64,000 nt of DNA, taken from positions 1 to 64,000 of the forward strand of contig JAIPCX010000015.1 in NCBI GenBank assembly GCA_021737945.1, in the 5' to 3' direction. The notes beneath the pieces were generated by a model that saw only the letters and a program-made list of their open reading frames with translations, was not told the DNA's origin and did not search any database. Source of the stretch: Polynucleobacter sp. Lineage in GTDB: Bacteria; Pseudomonadota; Gammaproteobacteria; Burkholderiales; Burkholderiaceae_D. Position numbers and translations under genes: made by a program. Positions 12,701 through 24,841 of this stretch are shown piece after piece. The first letter of the stretch is position 1; every line of letters begins with the position of its first letter.

Positions 12701-12991
12701 AGCCATAGAATTTGCAAATGCAGAAAACTCACTAAGGGTAGGAAGCGTAATGGTGTAGTTGTTAACGCTTAATGATCGAGTTGCCAAGCTGGATGACGTA
12801 TCCAACCCATTATTGAATATCCCATCCAGCATTCCATGATTAACGCCATACGAACCGTAACCGCTTCCACTAAAGCTTTCACTAAGGCTTGCCGAGTAAT
12901 AGGTAACGCCATCTTGAGTGGACATAGAGGACGATAGAGATATGTCATATCCCCCAACAATCCCCAAATGAATACTTGTCATATCGCTCAT
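3704..12991 (-). CDS. Giant octapeptide-repeat RTX-type surface protein (3095 aa)
   Basis: The start at 12991 has GGAG seven bases upstream. The protein has no Sec signal. Order of parts: an N-terminal domain with FNNGLDT; RTX nonapeptides at about residues 380-430 (GGDGNDVLVGGAGND); a short octad block (457-510); a calcium-loop stretch DEDGDGVDDLFIDANGNG (about 931-950); an octad block (about 998-1330) of consensus [IV]xAL[ST]TxQ; seven propeller-like repeats of about 60 aa (about 1334-1803); a second octad block (about 1820-2810) organised in higher-order repeats with aromatic loops; EF-hand-like loops (DLNGDGIQ, DINNDGKAD, DINKDGAI, DTNNDGVLD, DIDGNGVT; about 2820-2960); and a tail ending in hydrophobic residues, as in type I secretion substrates. 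No enzymatic motif was seen. I infer a calcium-stabilised cell-surface or S-layer/adhesin protein. The octad family is not one I can name with certainty. Confidence 0.9.
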   Translation of the reverse strand: MSDMTSIHLGIVGGYDISLSSSMSTQDGVTYYSASLSESFSGSGYGSYGVNHGMLDGIFNNGLDTSSSLATRSLSVNNYTITLPTLSEFSAFANSMAGIIPGGWGQAVLLADSSGMDSHLSLTQLDFINRIAGRVTDDATNGNAIFEVGRAKSLSTSDTITNFDVIFNPSGSPVSPLTPTSTINRLVIQDSSDINFSFEDTVAATSGTLFGSSVSGSGYLTFSTAVDGKAFNAIATGAGNDFLQGSDSRSEVFAPGEGANVIIGGDGQGKIDYVDYRGESNFSVNLNPVYVDRLENPNATGTSIPSGVYESQINTGLTIVLEQDGISIVGRSSNTFWDWNWDLDSSVGVANGDKVDEVSGVEGVLGSMRDDFIVSHLTGTAVLAGFDGNDVIYGGDGNDVLVGGAGNDRLYGSRSNASAGEVNVIEGGAGNDVMYTSAGKDLFFVSVSSPAASMLVLSPLQSGDISSFTSQQLSALSTSELASLSTAQVSSLGSAQVAALSSGQLSALYMDDGLVTPMPVPTGGLPALTDTDSIFNFALSAPGAGVNSNSTLIGDELVVVSDQALTNSALSMSGSVLTISSDGKTYQANINTGVGSDGANSYIDQIRNVAVDFVITPFIIEAGLAGIAPTPDLAADLLDGSAYSDAMNGVGSVTRIGLKSERLGVKVEDSDIKDVAVGSRGADIFVLSGGGGDQVVGGSGSDLYEFRISSDSPTLEIGTTTIRDMGSRVVGSNNKDAIYIEGIADFWTDIRLSRGVDGKSLLINYEQSSFDGGNFTTQVTGDINVVKQFDYKAPYYFIEKLAFTYADEPSQLSVFNFGKSTAGGNGFNERITAVYDDQSQFNSHVLVGTVNGSSAKDQYDLSAVQSTGGLVVLQGFDGNDQLVLANGFRYQFFDYKVSDIEGSFESAGIYFPDNSILKNVGKDALIMVAMDAIDEDGDGVDDLFIDANGNGIHDFGESRHDHWMIVAAGNSQQLSVIETSQLSLIDAAPPLPSYSTLDVTLLTPDNIAALTPTELRMLDTFQIAALSTSQVSWLSSAQVTRLYTKQIAALETRDVASLTSTQISALLTAQIAALSTSQIAALTTSQASAISTRDIVALSTAQVSAIETQDLASFTTAKISAFSSGQQQALRTAQIVRLSSSQMQAIDNSEIKGLTTAQIVALTTDQFVYGLNTAQMSSLSAPQVAAIQTVDIAALTSSQISLLTTAQVAGLATAQIAALTTSGLQIQNISTMGIAALSTAQVAAIETRDVSSLTTIQIVALTTGQINGLTTVALSKLTSAQFLAFETQDIAKFNASQITAITTDQLQRASVQQVSSFTTTQVASLTTAQISTLGSSEWNKKFTFAESVSSPSFSFNADGSLLIAGSTSSSTFDGQSTPGAGSNSDIFVTKVNADGTKAWTKLLGGNNWDYIQSLQSQSDGSVLIAGSTSSSTFDGQNTPGSGSNGDLFVTKLNADGTRAWTNLLGGNNWENIQSLKSQADGSVLIAGSTSSSTFDGQSTPGAGSNSSDTFVTKLNADGTKAWTKLLGGNNSEYIQSLQSQTDGSVLIAGTTSSSTFDGQSSLGSNDVFVTKLNADGTSAWTKLLGGNNSEYIQSLQSQTDGSVLITGYTSSSTFDGQSTPDAGSNSDTFVTKLNADGTKAWTKLLGGNNWENIQSLQTQADGSLLIAGTTRSSTFEDQSSLGSDDVFVTKLNADGSSVWTKRLGGSNYESIQSMQTLVDGSILIAGSTSSSTFDGQNTPGSGSNNDVFITKLNANGTTVWTKLLGGWSYDNLAGMKVQTDGSIRVAYQSDSISTDSLLSADGRILSENVWNGALAGVATSSNLIALPTDQIMLLSGSSYNPSSISWNTQGISQIGALGTAGVVALSTNQIAALSSMQIAGLSPNQVTAMETRDVVILSSLQLSALKASQISVLTTAQVVALTTDQFLAISYAGYRNKSGYGWGNWPSQMAGFTTEQIAAIETRDIAVLSNFGTAAIAALSTNQVSALTTAQIQALPLAQVVEWQYNYPYSGNVTKDVLALTSVQVAALETQDVVALTTRHFAALTTIQVGALTTNQLAVMETNDLVSIQTSAISGLSSFQLSSLTTAQVIALTTSQFVAITNGSNTEYTYNPIYGYWGYWPKNLVAGFTTAQILAIETADIAVFSSGGLANLSTEQIRALTTAQIQALPLNGEASTFIHEWGGLYTTNLLAFSSSQISALETQDIEALTTRQVASLTSIQVKALTTNQIAVMETRDLIFLQSSGISNLSTSQIASLTTAQVVALSTSQFMAFTTTSSSYAYLNNVSGQIGAFTTAQMAAIETRDIAVFSSAQLASLSTDQIRALTTAQIQALPLNGEFTYYTDNWGSTYTTNLLALSSNQLSALETQDIEALTTRQVASLTSAQFRGFSTDQISVIETRDLVFLQSSVISSLSTAQISSFTTAQVVALTTMQFSAFSGLAYSYNPNFGYWGNWAGQISGFTTAQMAAIETRDIAVFSSSQLAGLATPQIQALTTAQVQALPLTSSWEYWYENGYQQSGYRDKLNLTSVQISALTTDDVVALSTRQVAALTTQQVSALTTNQLAVMETIDLVALQTSSISGLSTYQLSSLTTSQVVALTTIQFSALTGTGWGYKNGMWGYWNGQIEGLTTTQIAVIETRDIAALSSSVIAGLATSQIQALSTDQVASIGIVQSGYEWNSGMNYYGPLSPITSTAIMQFGTDDIAALTTTQFNALTMGVIPWMSSAQIAAIETRDIQAMGSRHFAMLSSVQLGALSTAQLSAIETADFVGIASSAMRGFTTASITALGQSYGYLTTSQIGSLLSQQINAMGSSSIPAFAMVTPVVLDLNGDGIQTTTAQNGVTFDINNDGKADQTAWVARGDGLLVRDINKDGAINNGSELFGSATSLGNGKTAADGYVAMRALDTNNDGVLDANDAAFGELMVWTDIDGNGVTGANELTNLSDLGINSISLNATKSSENNNGNLIGLMGSYTTTDGKTHTMGDVWFQTDAAGDRVFDLAAIAKAAGTSKVDMSNAQGDTLKVTLADVLAVGTPDILSGTSTVTITGDSGDVVQLTGSAGAGWSLAGTQTDGADTYMVYVNQNAHLMVNDKVHLIIS
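4900..7230 (-). repeat. Five higher-order repeats of about 500 bp (21 octads each) with aromatic loops
   Basis: Inside the 3095-aa gene the octad array is interrupted by alternating aromatic inserts. One type contains GYWGYW- or YGWGNW-like strings and lies near 7170, 6660, 6145, 5650 and 5145; the copy at 6145 has lost most aromatics. The other follows ALPL and lies near 6965, 6450, 5960, 5450 and 4960. The spacing is close to 500 bp throughout, so the block is five tandem copies of about 168 residues. Each copy also carries recurring acidic octads such as AAIETRDI. Confidence 0.8.
7585..8990 (-). repeat. Seven tandem 174-186 bp repeats encoding propeller-like blades
   Basis: The repeat unit translates to DGSxLIAGSTSSSTFDGQ, then a serine/glycine linker, DxFVTKLNADGT, WTKLLGG and a variable pair before IQSLQ. 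Seven full units are followed by a degenerate eighth (DGSIRVAYQ). The pattern resembles SBBP-type beta-propeller repeats. Neighbouring copies near 8161-8242 and 8335-8420 are almost identical at DNA level, which points to recent duplication or gene conversion. Confidence 0.8.
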
Positions 12992-13153
12992 AGCGCTGCT
13001 CCATCAATGCGGAAAATTAAAGCCAATACAGTGGTCAACCAAAGATAAGTTATTACCCTCAAAAACAAACGAGCTATTTAGGGATTTCTTGATAAAAGTC
13101 ATAAATAACCTTTAAATATCATACACATATTTTTAATAAATACTTATATTTAT

Positions 13154-13169
13154 TATGATAGTTATCATA
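13154..13169. promoter_or_regulatory. Perfect inverted repeat, candidate operator
   Basis: TATGATA-GT-TATCATA is a perfect 7-bp inverted repeat around GT, placed between two divergent genes. It is shorter than a Fur box, and the regulator is unknown. Confidence 0.3.
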
Positions 13170-13276
13170 TTTAATATATACATATTTGACAGCTATTCAA
13201 ATCTGTTAGCATTACATTGAGCAAACCAATTGAGATTGCTATGAAAACAGGAGTCAGGGTTTGTGAAGTCACTCAA

Positions 13277-13307
13277 TTGAAACACTCACAGTTACTATTT
13301 TTATAAT
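13277..13307 (+). promoter_or_regulatory. Candidate sigma-70 promoter for the protease gene
   Basis: TTGAAA (13277-13282) and TATAAT (13302-13307) are separated by 19 bp. The expected transcript start falls only a few bases before the ATG at 13319, so the mRNA would be nearly leaderless. This agrees with the lack of a Shine-Dalgarno sequence there. Confidence 0.4.
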
Positions 13308-13318
13308 AAAAAATTCGA

Positions 13319-14059
13319 ATGCGAACTCTTCTTCTAGCATTTTTATTTGTAAATTCACTATTAAGCAGTGGCTCTGCCCAATCCGAGCAAGTAACAATTA
13401 CAAGTAGCAGTACTGGATTTTTTATTTCAGATAGCGGGCACTTGATCACCACGTACCACGGCATAGAAAATAAAACTGTTTTTGTGATGACTTCAGAAAA
13501 AAAACTGATGCCCACAGAGATCATTAAAATTGACAAAGAAACAGATCTCGCACTACTTAAAATCGCTGCTATAACCCCATTCTTGTATATCGCCCAACCA
13601 GAAAGTATTAGCCCGGGCATGGAAGTTGCCACTATTGGCTACCCAATGATGTCAGTACAAGGTTTAAGTCCAAAAATATCTATAGGAATTATTAATAGCG
13701 CGAGCGGCTTCAAGGAAGATAAAAGTGGCTTCCAATTTGATGCCTCTACTTTTCGCGGCAGTTCAGGCGGACCAGTCATTGGGCCAGGAGGATTAGTTGT
13801 TGGTGTAGTTCGCGGAAAATTAAACTCTACAAAAATGTTGGAGCGTATGAATGAATTAGTAGTCAACGTTAACTACGCAATCAGCTCTCAAGTTTTATTA
13901 GAGTTCTTGAGAGGCGTATCAGGTCTACCTTCATCTAGACCACTCAATTTAGAAAGTGCGCTTCGGCCACAGAGAATTTATAGAGAGGCTAAATCTGCGG
14001 TAGTCCCTGTAGTTTCAAAAGCGAGTGCTTCAGTCACTGCACCAATTGATCGTGAATAG
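13319..14059 (+). CDS. Secreted trypsin-like (HtrA/S1C-type) serine protease
   Basis: The 246-aa product starts with a Sec signal peptide (hydrophobic residues 4-17, cleavage likely after SGSA at about residue 20). The chymotrypsin-fold triad is visible: His47 in TTYHGI, Asp76 in KETDLALLKI and Ser149 in RGSSGGPV. No PDZ domain follows. The last 45 residues are a polar tail. It would act in the periplasm or outside the cell. It is transcribed away from the giant repeat protein genes and towards the sapC-like gene, which suggests a role in processing or quality control of surface proteins (inference). No ribosome-binding site precedes the ATG. Confidence 0.85.
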   Translation: MRTLLLAFLFVNSLLSSGSAQSEQVTITSSSTGFFISDSGHLITTYHGIENKTVFVMTSEKKLMPTEIIKIDKETDLALLKIAAITPFLYIAQPESISPGMEVATIGYPMMSVQGLSPKISIGIINSASGFKEDKSGFQFDASTFRGSSGGPVIGPGGLVVGVVRGKLNSTKMLERMNELVVNVNYAISSQVLLEFLRGVSGLPSSRPLNLESALRPQRIYREAKSAVVPVVSKASASVTAPIDRE

Positions 14060-14088
14060 TCGATTATTAAAAATTTTTTAGATTCCGT

Positions 14089-14106
14089 AAAAAAATTAAT
14101 TTTTTT
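14089..14106. repeat. 18-bp A/T palindrome
   Basis: A7-TTAA-T7 is a perfect palindrome in the 136-bp gap between the protease and SapC genes. It has no GC stem, so it is a poor terminator. Confidence 0.4.
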
Positions 14107-14195
14107 CAAATTAAGTAATCGCTCAAAAAATATTTTACTTATACAACCTAATTTGTGCTCACCCTTACTAAATTTTTTACTTAATCGGAGAACCC

Positions 14196-14987
14196 ATGCC
14201 CGCAAAAATTACTGCTTTATCAAAAGAACGTCATGCGACGAAAAAATTAAAGCGAGCAACGTCTTATGAGTTTTCTAGGTCTTTTCATTTATGCAAACTA
14301 GGTGTGCAGGAATTTGGTCAAGCGTCTGCATCATTTCCGATCGTCTTTATTGAACAGAAAGATTCCGAAAACTTTATACCCGTTGCACTAATGGGCTTGA
14401 GCAACGATGAAAATCTCTTCGTTAGTGATACAGGCAGCTGGGATGCAGAGTACATACCAGCGCTTATCCGGCGCTTTCCCTTCTTCTCTACAAAAATTCC
14501 TGATAAAGAGGATGAGTTTTTAATTTCTCTCGATGAAGGGTCAGATCTAATTAATGATAGCGAAGGAGAACCGCTGTTTGATAACGAAGGAAACCCAACA
14601 ACCCTCATAGACAACATAAAACGTTTTTTGCTAGAAATACATCGCTTTGACACTATAACTGACCAATTCTCAGGGTTACTGCGAGAGTGCAATCTTCTTA
14701 CGCCTTTTAATATCAAAGCAAAAATCGGTGAATCTGGCATGAATATCAATGGCATCTATGCTCTTAATGAAGAGCGTCTTAAAACTATCTCAGACAAACG
14801 ATTTTTAGAGCTACGTGATAAGCAATTTCTTGGGCCCATTTACGCCCATCTAGTGTCACTTGGTAGATTTGAACGTTTGATTGAGCGAAAAAATCTATTA
14901 AACAACAAATTAACGGACGCAAAACCCGTTGAGTCACAGAAAAAAAAGAAACAAACCCGACCCACCAGTGAAGCGCAAGCCAAATAA
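14196..14987 (+). CDS. SapC family protein
   Basis: The 263-aa protein has the arrangement typical of SapC-family proteins: an early segment with SFPIVFIEQ (about residues 47-55), FIPVALMGLS, NLFVSDTGSWDAEYIPALIRRFPFF, and an acidic middle with DNEGNP. A lysine-rich tail ends the protein (KKKKQTR). GGAGAA sits seven bases before the ATG. SapC was named from the S-layer locus of Campylobacter fetus; its biochemical role is not established. Its position beside two giant calcium-binding surface proteins fits a role in their export or assembly. It is followed by a strong terminator. Confidence 0.8.
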   Translation: MPAKITALSKERHATKKLKRATSYEFSRSFHLCKLGVQEFGQASASFPIVFIEQKDSENFIPVALMGLSNDENLFVSDTGSWDAEYIPALIRRFPFFSTKIPDKEDEFLISLDEGSDLINDSEGEPLFDNEGNPTTLIDNIKRFLLEIHRFDTITDQFSGLLRECNLLTPFNIKAKIGESGMNINGIYALNEERLKTISDKRFLELRDKQFLGPIYAHLVSLGRFERLIERKNLLNNKLTDAKPVESQKKKKQTRPTSEAQAK

Positions 14988-15002
14988 ATTAATCCACAAA
15001 TA

Positions 15003-15034
15003 AAAAACCCCGCACAAAAATGCGGGGTTTTTAT
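15003..15034. terminator. Bidirectional rho-independent terminator
   Basis: AACCCCGCA-caaaa-TGCGGGGTT forms a GC-rich stem flanked by A-runs on the left and T-runs on the right, so it works for the SapC gene on plus and for anything transcribed leftward. Confidence 0.85.
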
Positions 15035-15040
15035 TTACTT

Positions 15041-15139
15041 CTGGCGGAGAGGGTGGGATTCGCCTACATCCCGCAGGCCGCGGTTTGGCTTGCAAGCCAA
15101 ACCCTTCGAATCCCACCCGCACGCATGCGTGCTCTCTCC
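15041..15139 (-). repeat. Duplicated tRNA-Ser 3' end embedded in a palindromic element
   Basis: Bases 15041-15062 repeat the 3' end of tRNA-Ser (15190-15211), including the encoded CCA. The rest of the tRNA is absent. In its place lies an inverted copy: the 12 bases at 15051-15062 pair with 15107-15118, and GGAGAG at 15045 pairs with CTCTCC at 15134-15139. Two further perfect palindromes sit inside, 22 bp at 15082-15103 and 14 bp at 15119-15132. The terminator next to the tRNA is also duplicated. Confidence 0.75.
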
Positions 15140-15149
15140 TCTTAAAAAC

Positions 15150-15181
15150 AAAAAACCCCACAATAAATTGCGGGGCTTTTA
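15150..15181 (-). terminator. Terminator of tRNA-Ser
   Basis: CCCC-a-CAAT-aa-ATTG-c-GGGG gives a stem with one mismatch. Read on the minus strand it is followed by a T-run, directly downstream of the tRNA. Confidence 0.7.
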
Positions 15182-15189
15182 ATTTACTA

Positions 15190-15280
<91 letters not shown>

Positions 15281-15352
15281 GGGTCGAAAATCAGTATTTT
15301 CGAAAGGTCGAGATTTTAACAGAAGTATTGCTGCTAGCGTTAGTCTGCGAGA

Positions 15353-18029
<2,677 letters not shown>

Positions 18030-18032
18030 GTT

Positions 18033-18683
18033 TTATTGCTGAAGTACGTCGGCACCCTTAGGTAGGGCGAAATGAAATTGATTGGCTGGCAGTGATGGAT
18101 TTTTTTCAAACTTGGTAAATGTGAGTAACGAGATCTGACCAAAGCTATCGCGCAATTCCATGGCAACGGGCACGCCGTCCTTCAAGCCAATCCCAATTTT
18201 TTCAAAACTCGTATCTTTAGCTTTGGGGATGGCTTGCAACCACTCAATGCCTTCACGCAGACCGCCTTCGGACAAGGTGAAGTTTTTTTCCAGATCATTA
18301 CTACCAAAAAGTATCGCGGCTGGTGAAGAGCCTATGGCATTACCTAGAGTCTTGATCGTGACTTGATTCAGATCTTTATCGTAGATAAAAAGTTTTTCAC
18401 CATCAGCCTGCAAAACCTGCTCGTAGGGTTTTTGGTAGGTCCAGATAAATTTTCCCGGACGCGCAAAGATAAACACGCCATTGGCAGTCGAAGAGACTCG
18501 CATCTTGCCGCCCTCTTCTTTCACCATGCGCTGATTAAATTCTCCACGCGCACTTTTGGTGCCTGCTACAAACGCCTTGAATTGCTCTAGCGCAGATGCC
18601 TGTGCAAGCAAGGGAAGACAAATAAACAAACTAAAGAAAAATTTGATTTTCACAGAGCGCTCTTCACTCAATTCATTATTCAA
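18033..18683 (-). CDS. lolA: Outer-membrane lipoprotein carrier protein LolA
   Basis: The periplasmic chaperone carries lipoproteins from LolCDE to LolB. The frame codes 216 aa with a signal peptide [18 protein letters not shown]. The body contains the family pattern [28 protein letters not shown] and [14 protein letters not shown]. The ATG at 18683 gives ten polar residues before the signal. A GTG at 18653 preceded by GAAGAG would start right at the signal and may be the true start. It follows ftsK by 9 bp and precedes rarA by 3 bp, the usual ftsK-lolA-rarA operon. Confidence 0.93.
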   Translation of the reverse strand: MNNELSEERSVKIKFFFSLFICLPLLAQASALEQFKAFVAGTKSARGEFNQRMVKEEGGKMRVSSTANGVFIFARPGKFIWTYQKPYEQVLQADGEKLFIYDKDLNQVTIKTLGNAIGSSPAAILFGSNDLEKNFTLSEGGLREGIEWLQAIPKAKDTSFEKIGIGLKDGVPVAMELRDSFGQISLLTFTKFEKNPSLPANQFHFALPKGADVLQQ

Positions 18684-18692
18684 TGCTTGTTA

Positions 18693-21038
18693 TTACTCAG
18701 CATTCCCCGAGGGGACCAAGATTTCACGATTACCATTCGACTGCATCTGAGACACGATACCGCTCTGCTCCATTTGCTCGAGCAGTCGCGCAGCACGGTT
18801 GTAACCGATACGTAAATGGCGCTGCACCAACGATATCGATGCGCGTCGATTTTTGAGGACGATACCCACTGCCTGATCGTATAAAGGATCGGCTTCGCCG
18901 CTAGGGGCACCTACGCCACTGGCGTCGGCGCCTTCTTCTATCAGGCCACCCTCGAGTATGCCCTCAATGTAATTCGGCTCGCCTTGTGATTTGAGGTGCT
19001 TGACAACACGATGCACTTCTTCATCAGACACAAACGCACCGTGCACACGCACAGGCATGCCGGTACCCGGCGGCATGTAAAGCATATCGCCCATACCCAG
19101 CAAAGCCTCAGCCCCTTGTTGATCGAGGATGGTTCGTGAATCAATTTTGCTAGATACTTGAAACGCGATACGCGTAGGAATATTGGCTTTAATCAAACCA
19201 GTAATCACATCAACTGATGGGCGTTGTGTCGCTAAAATTAAATGAATACCTGCAGCACGCGCTTTTTGCGCTATACGTGCAATCAACTCTTCCACTTTTT
19301 TTCCAACGACCATCATCAAATCGGCCAACTCATCAATGATGATGACAATGGTAGGCAGCTTGTCTAATGGCTCAGGTGCGTCGGGAGTTAAACTAAATGG
19401 GTTGGGAATTTTTTCTGATTTTTTATCCGCATCAACGATTTTTTGGTTATAGCCCGCCAAATTACGCACACCCATTTTGGACATCAGGCGATAGCGTCGT
19501 TCCATCTCATTGACCGCCCAATTCAGCGCATGCCCTGCCTGCCGCATGTCGGTGACAACCGGTGCCAACAAATGAGGAATGCCTTCATAGATCGATAATT
19601 CCAGCATCTTAGGATCGATCAATATCAAGCGCACCTGATTTGGATCGGCTTTGTAAAGCAAAGAGAGTATCGTGGCATTGATGCCGACAGACTTACCCGA
19701 GCCCGTTGTACCCGCCACCAGCAAATGCGGCATCTTGGCGAGATCGGCCACAACAGGGTTGCCTGCAATGTCTTTGCCCAGACCTATCGTCAGTAGGGAT
19801 GCATTATCGTTATAAATCTTAGAGCCAACAATTTCTGTCAGACGAACGATTTGTCGATTGGGGTTAGGTAGCTCAAGCCCCATGTAGTTCTTGCCAGGGA
19901 TAGTCTCGACCACGCGTATCGATGTTAACGACAAAGCGCGCGCTAAATCCCGTGCGAGATTAACGATTTGACTTCCTTTAACGCCGGTTGCCGGTTCGAT
20001 TTCGTAACGAGTAATCACTGGCCCAGGATACGCAGCCACTACTCGAACTTCAACGCCAAAGTCTGATAGTTTTTTCTCAATCAGGCGGCTAACAAATTCC
20101 AACGTATCGACGCTTACTGTTTCCTGCTCCGTCGGTGGCTCATCTAATAACGAGAGGGGCGGCAAGTTGGTGTCTGGCATATCCAAGAACAGCGACACCT
20201 GTTTTTCTTTTTGTGCGCGTTCAGATTTAGGTACCGACACCACTTGCGGCACGATTTGTATCGGCGAAGTTGCCTTCGATTCGACTATGCGCGCGCGTTC
20301 TTGCTCAACCACTTCTTCACGTTTAACAGCCGCCTCTTGACCGACCTTACGGTCCTGCCACTCAACATATAGCGCATTGAGTAATTGAACAAAGCTCTCT
20401 ATCGCACCACCCAAACGCTCAGCGACGGCCAACCACGACACATGAAAGCACAAGCTAAAACCCAAACCAAACAGCATCAGCAGCAACAAGGTGCCGCCAT
20501 CAAAACCAAAACCTGACTGCGCGCTGCCACCGACTAATTCACCCAACACGCCGCCGGGGTCACGTGGCAATTTCACTTTCAGGCTATACATCCGAACAAA
20601 TTCAAGACCGCAACTACCCAGTACTAGCAATACAAAACCACCGATGCGTATCAACACCTCATAACGATGCGGTGCTTCTTGCTCTTGCTCAAGAAAAAAA
20701 CGCTTGGCCAGACGTCGATAACTCACCCAAACGGCGGCCAACATCGCCACGCACCACCACCAAGCAGAAAATCCGAAAATGTAGAACATCAAATCCGATA
20801 ACCACGCACCAGCCGAGCCGCCCCAATTTAACGGCTTGGTCGACATACCCGCGTGCGACCATCCAGAGTCGGCCGTGGAATACGTAAACATGACCAACGT
20901 CAAGTAAGCGCCAATAACGGCCAATAAAAGCCAACGAGCCTCGGAAAGCAGGCGTATCAGTCGATTCGGCAGGGGATCGGGCGCCGCAGCGGGGGGTGTT
21001 CGGGTATAGGTGGAAGTATTTCGGCTCATGACATTCAC
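18693..21038 (-). CDS. ftsK: DNA translocase FtsK
   Basis: The 781-aa protein pumps chromosomal DNA at the septum and activates XerCD at dif. The N-terminus has about four membrane segments (around residues 30-215), then a short linker and the motor. Walker A GTTGSGKS is at about residue 446 and Walker B appears as [13 protein letters not shown]. The C-terminal gamma winged helix includes [22 protein letters not shown], which reads KOPS sites. The linker is short compared with E. coli FtsK, as in many betaproteobacteria. It is first gene of the ftsK-lolA-rarA run and divergent from trxB. Confidence 0.96.
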   Translation of the reverse strand: MNVMSRNTSTYTRTPPAAAPDPLPNRLIRLLSEARWLLLAVIGAYLTLVMFTYSTADSGWSHAGMSTKPLNWGGSAGAWLSDLMFYIFGFSAWWWCVAMLAAVWVSYRRLAKRFFLEQEQEAPHRYEVLIRIGGFVLLVLGSCGLEFVRMYSLKVKLPRDPGGVLGELVGGSAQSGFGFDGGTLLLLMLFGLGFSLCFHVSWLAVAERLGGAIESFVQLLNALYVEWQDRKVGQEAAVKREEVVEQERARIVESKATSPIQIVPQVVSVPKSERAQKEKQVSLFLDMPDTNLPPLSLLDEPPTEQETVSVDTLEFVSRLIEKKLSDFGVEVRVVAAYPGPVITRYEIEPATGVKGSQIVNLARDLARALSLTSIRVVETIPGKNYMGLELPNPNRQIVRLTEIVGSKIYNDNASLLTIGLGKDIAGNPVVADLAKMPHLLVAGTTGSGKSVGINATILSLLYKADPNQVRLILIDPKMLELSIYEGIPHLLAPVVTDMRQAGHALNWAVNEMERRYRLMSKMGVRNLAGYNQKIVDADKKSEKIPNPFSLTPDAPEPLDKLPTIVIIIDELADLMMVVGKKVEELIARIAQKARAAGIHLILATQRPSVDVITGLIKANIPTRIAFQVSSKIDSRTILDQQGAEALLGMGDMLYMPPGTGMPVRVHGAFVSDEEVHRVVKHLKSQGEPNYIEGILEGGLIEEGADASGVGAPSGEADPLYDQAVGIVLKNRRASISLVQRHLRIGYNRAARLLEQMEQSGIVSQMQSNGNREILVPSGNAE

Positions 21039-21078
21039 AAGTTCTGAGCGGGCTCCTGTAGGGGGCCGTCAGTTCATC

Positions 21079-21084
21079 TATAAT
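21079..21084 (+). promoter_or_regulatory. Candidate -10 box for trxB
   Basis: A perfect TATAAT lies 125 bp before trxB in the ftsK/trxB divergent gap. No convincing -35 box is visible. Confidence 0.3.
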
Positions 21085-21190
21085 TTCGTTTTGATTTTTG
21101 CGGCACTATCGCATGAATCTATACCGGATGATACTCCCTCCGGTCAGCATTTTCCCTGTTCCAGCGATTACGCACAGTCCTTTCACTTAA

Positions 21191-22162
<972 letters not shown>

Positions 22163-22216
22163 GCGTATAGACAGCACCGCTGCCTAAAATTTCGCAGTTC
22201 CCAGTAGGAGACCTGC

Positions 22217-22834
22217 ATGATCAAAGACCTTGCCGAACTCAAGGCGCTGAAGCAGCGACTGAAATCTCGCGCTGAAGCAGCAATGAAGGCTGAACAAGAG
22301 CGCCGTGAACGCGAGCGCGAGGCGAATCTGTTTCGCACTACTGTTGGCGAAGTTGCGCCACTGAGAACGGCGGCCCGAGTCAGCACTCCCCTACCGCGAC
22401 CTCAACCTATCGCTCATCAACGACTGGCGGATGACGAGGCTGCATTGCAGGAATCCTTATCCGATGAATTTAGTATCGATACGCTGCTAGAGATAGATGA
22501 AGATCTCAGCTTTGTGCGCGGTGGCATCGGCCCCGATGTGCTGCGTAAATTACGTGGTGGTGGGTGGGTAACGCAAGATCAATTAGATTTGCATGGCTTG
22601 CGTACGGATCAAGCGCGTCAAGCTTTGAGTCAGTTTGTTCGTGATTCGATGAAACGTGGAATGCGCTGCGTGCGCATCATTCACGGTAAAGGTTTGGGAT
22701 CGCTGGGGAAAAAACCTGTGTTGAAAAACAAGGTGAGAAACTGGCTAGTACAAAAAGACGAAGTACTCGCTTTTTGTCAGGCGCGCGCAGCCGATGGAGG
22801 CAGCGGCGCGCTGATGGTGTTACTTAAGGGCTAG
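22217..22834 (+). CDS. Smr/MutS2-type endonuclease domain protein
   Basis: The 205-aa protein has a charged coiled N-terminus (many Arg/Glu, residues 15-40) and a C-terminal Smr domain beginning at DLHGLRTDQARQAL. The nuclease-type motif HGKG appears in RIIHGKGLGSLG. Such SmrA-like proteins are thought to act in DNA or mRNA cleavage. GTAGGAG precedes the ATG. It probably shares a transcript with trxB and converges on the P-II gene. Confidence 0.9.
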   Translation: MIKDLAELKALKQRLKSRAEAAMKAEQERREREREANLFRTTVGEVAPLRTAARVSTPLPRPQPIAHQRLADDEAALQESLSDEFSIDTLLEIDEDLSFVRGGIGPDVLRKLRGGGWVTQDQLDLHGLRTDQARQALSQFVRDSMKRGMRCVRIIHGKGLGSLGKKPVLKNKVRNWLVQKDEVLAFCQARAADGGSGALMVLLKG

Positions 22835-22844
22835 TCTTCGGAAC

Positions 22845-24841
<1,997 letters not shown>

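Larger units (their letters stand above)
12992..13318. other. AT-rich divergent intergenic region (327 bp)
   Basis: This gap separates the giant-protein gene (leftward) from the protease gene (rightward) and must hold both promoters. It is much richer in A/T than its flanks. It contains a perfect inverted repeat at 13154-13169 and a TTGACA box at 13186-13191 without a good -10 partner. I found no open frame in it. Confidence 0.7.

Noticed and set aside
13154..13169. Fur box
   Set aside because: The half-sites TGATA/TATCA are only two bases apart, too close for the 19-bp Fur consensus.
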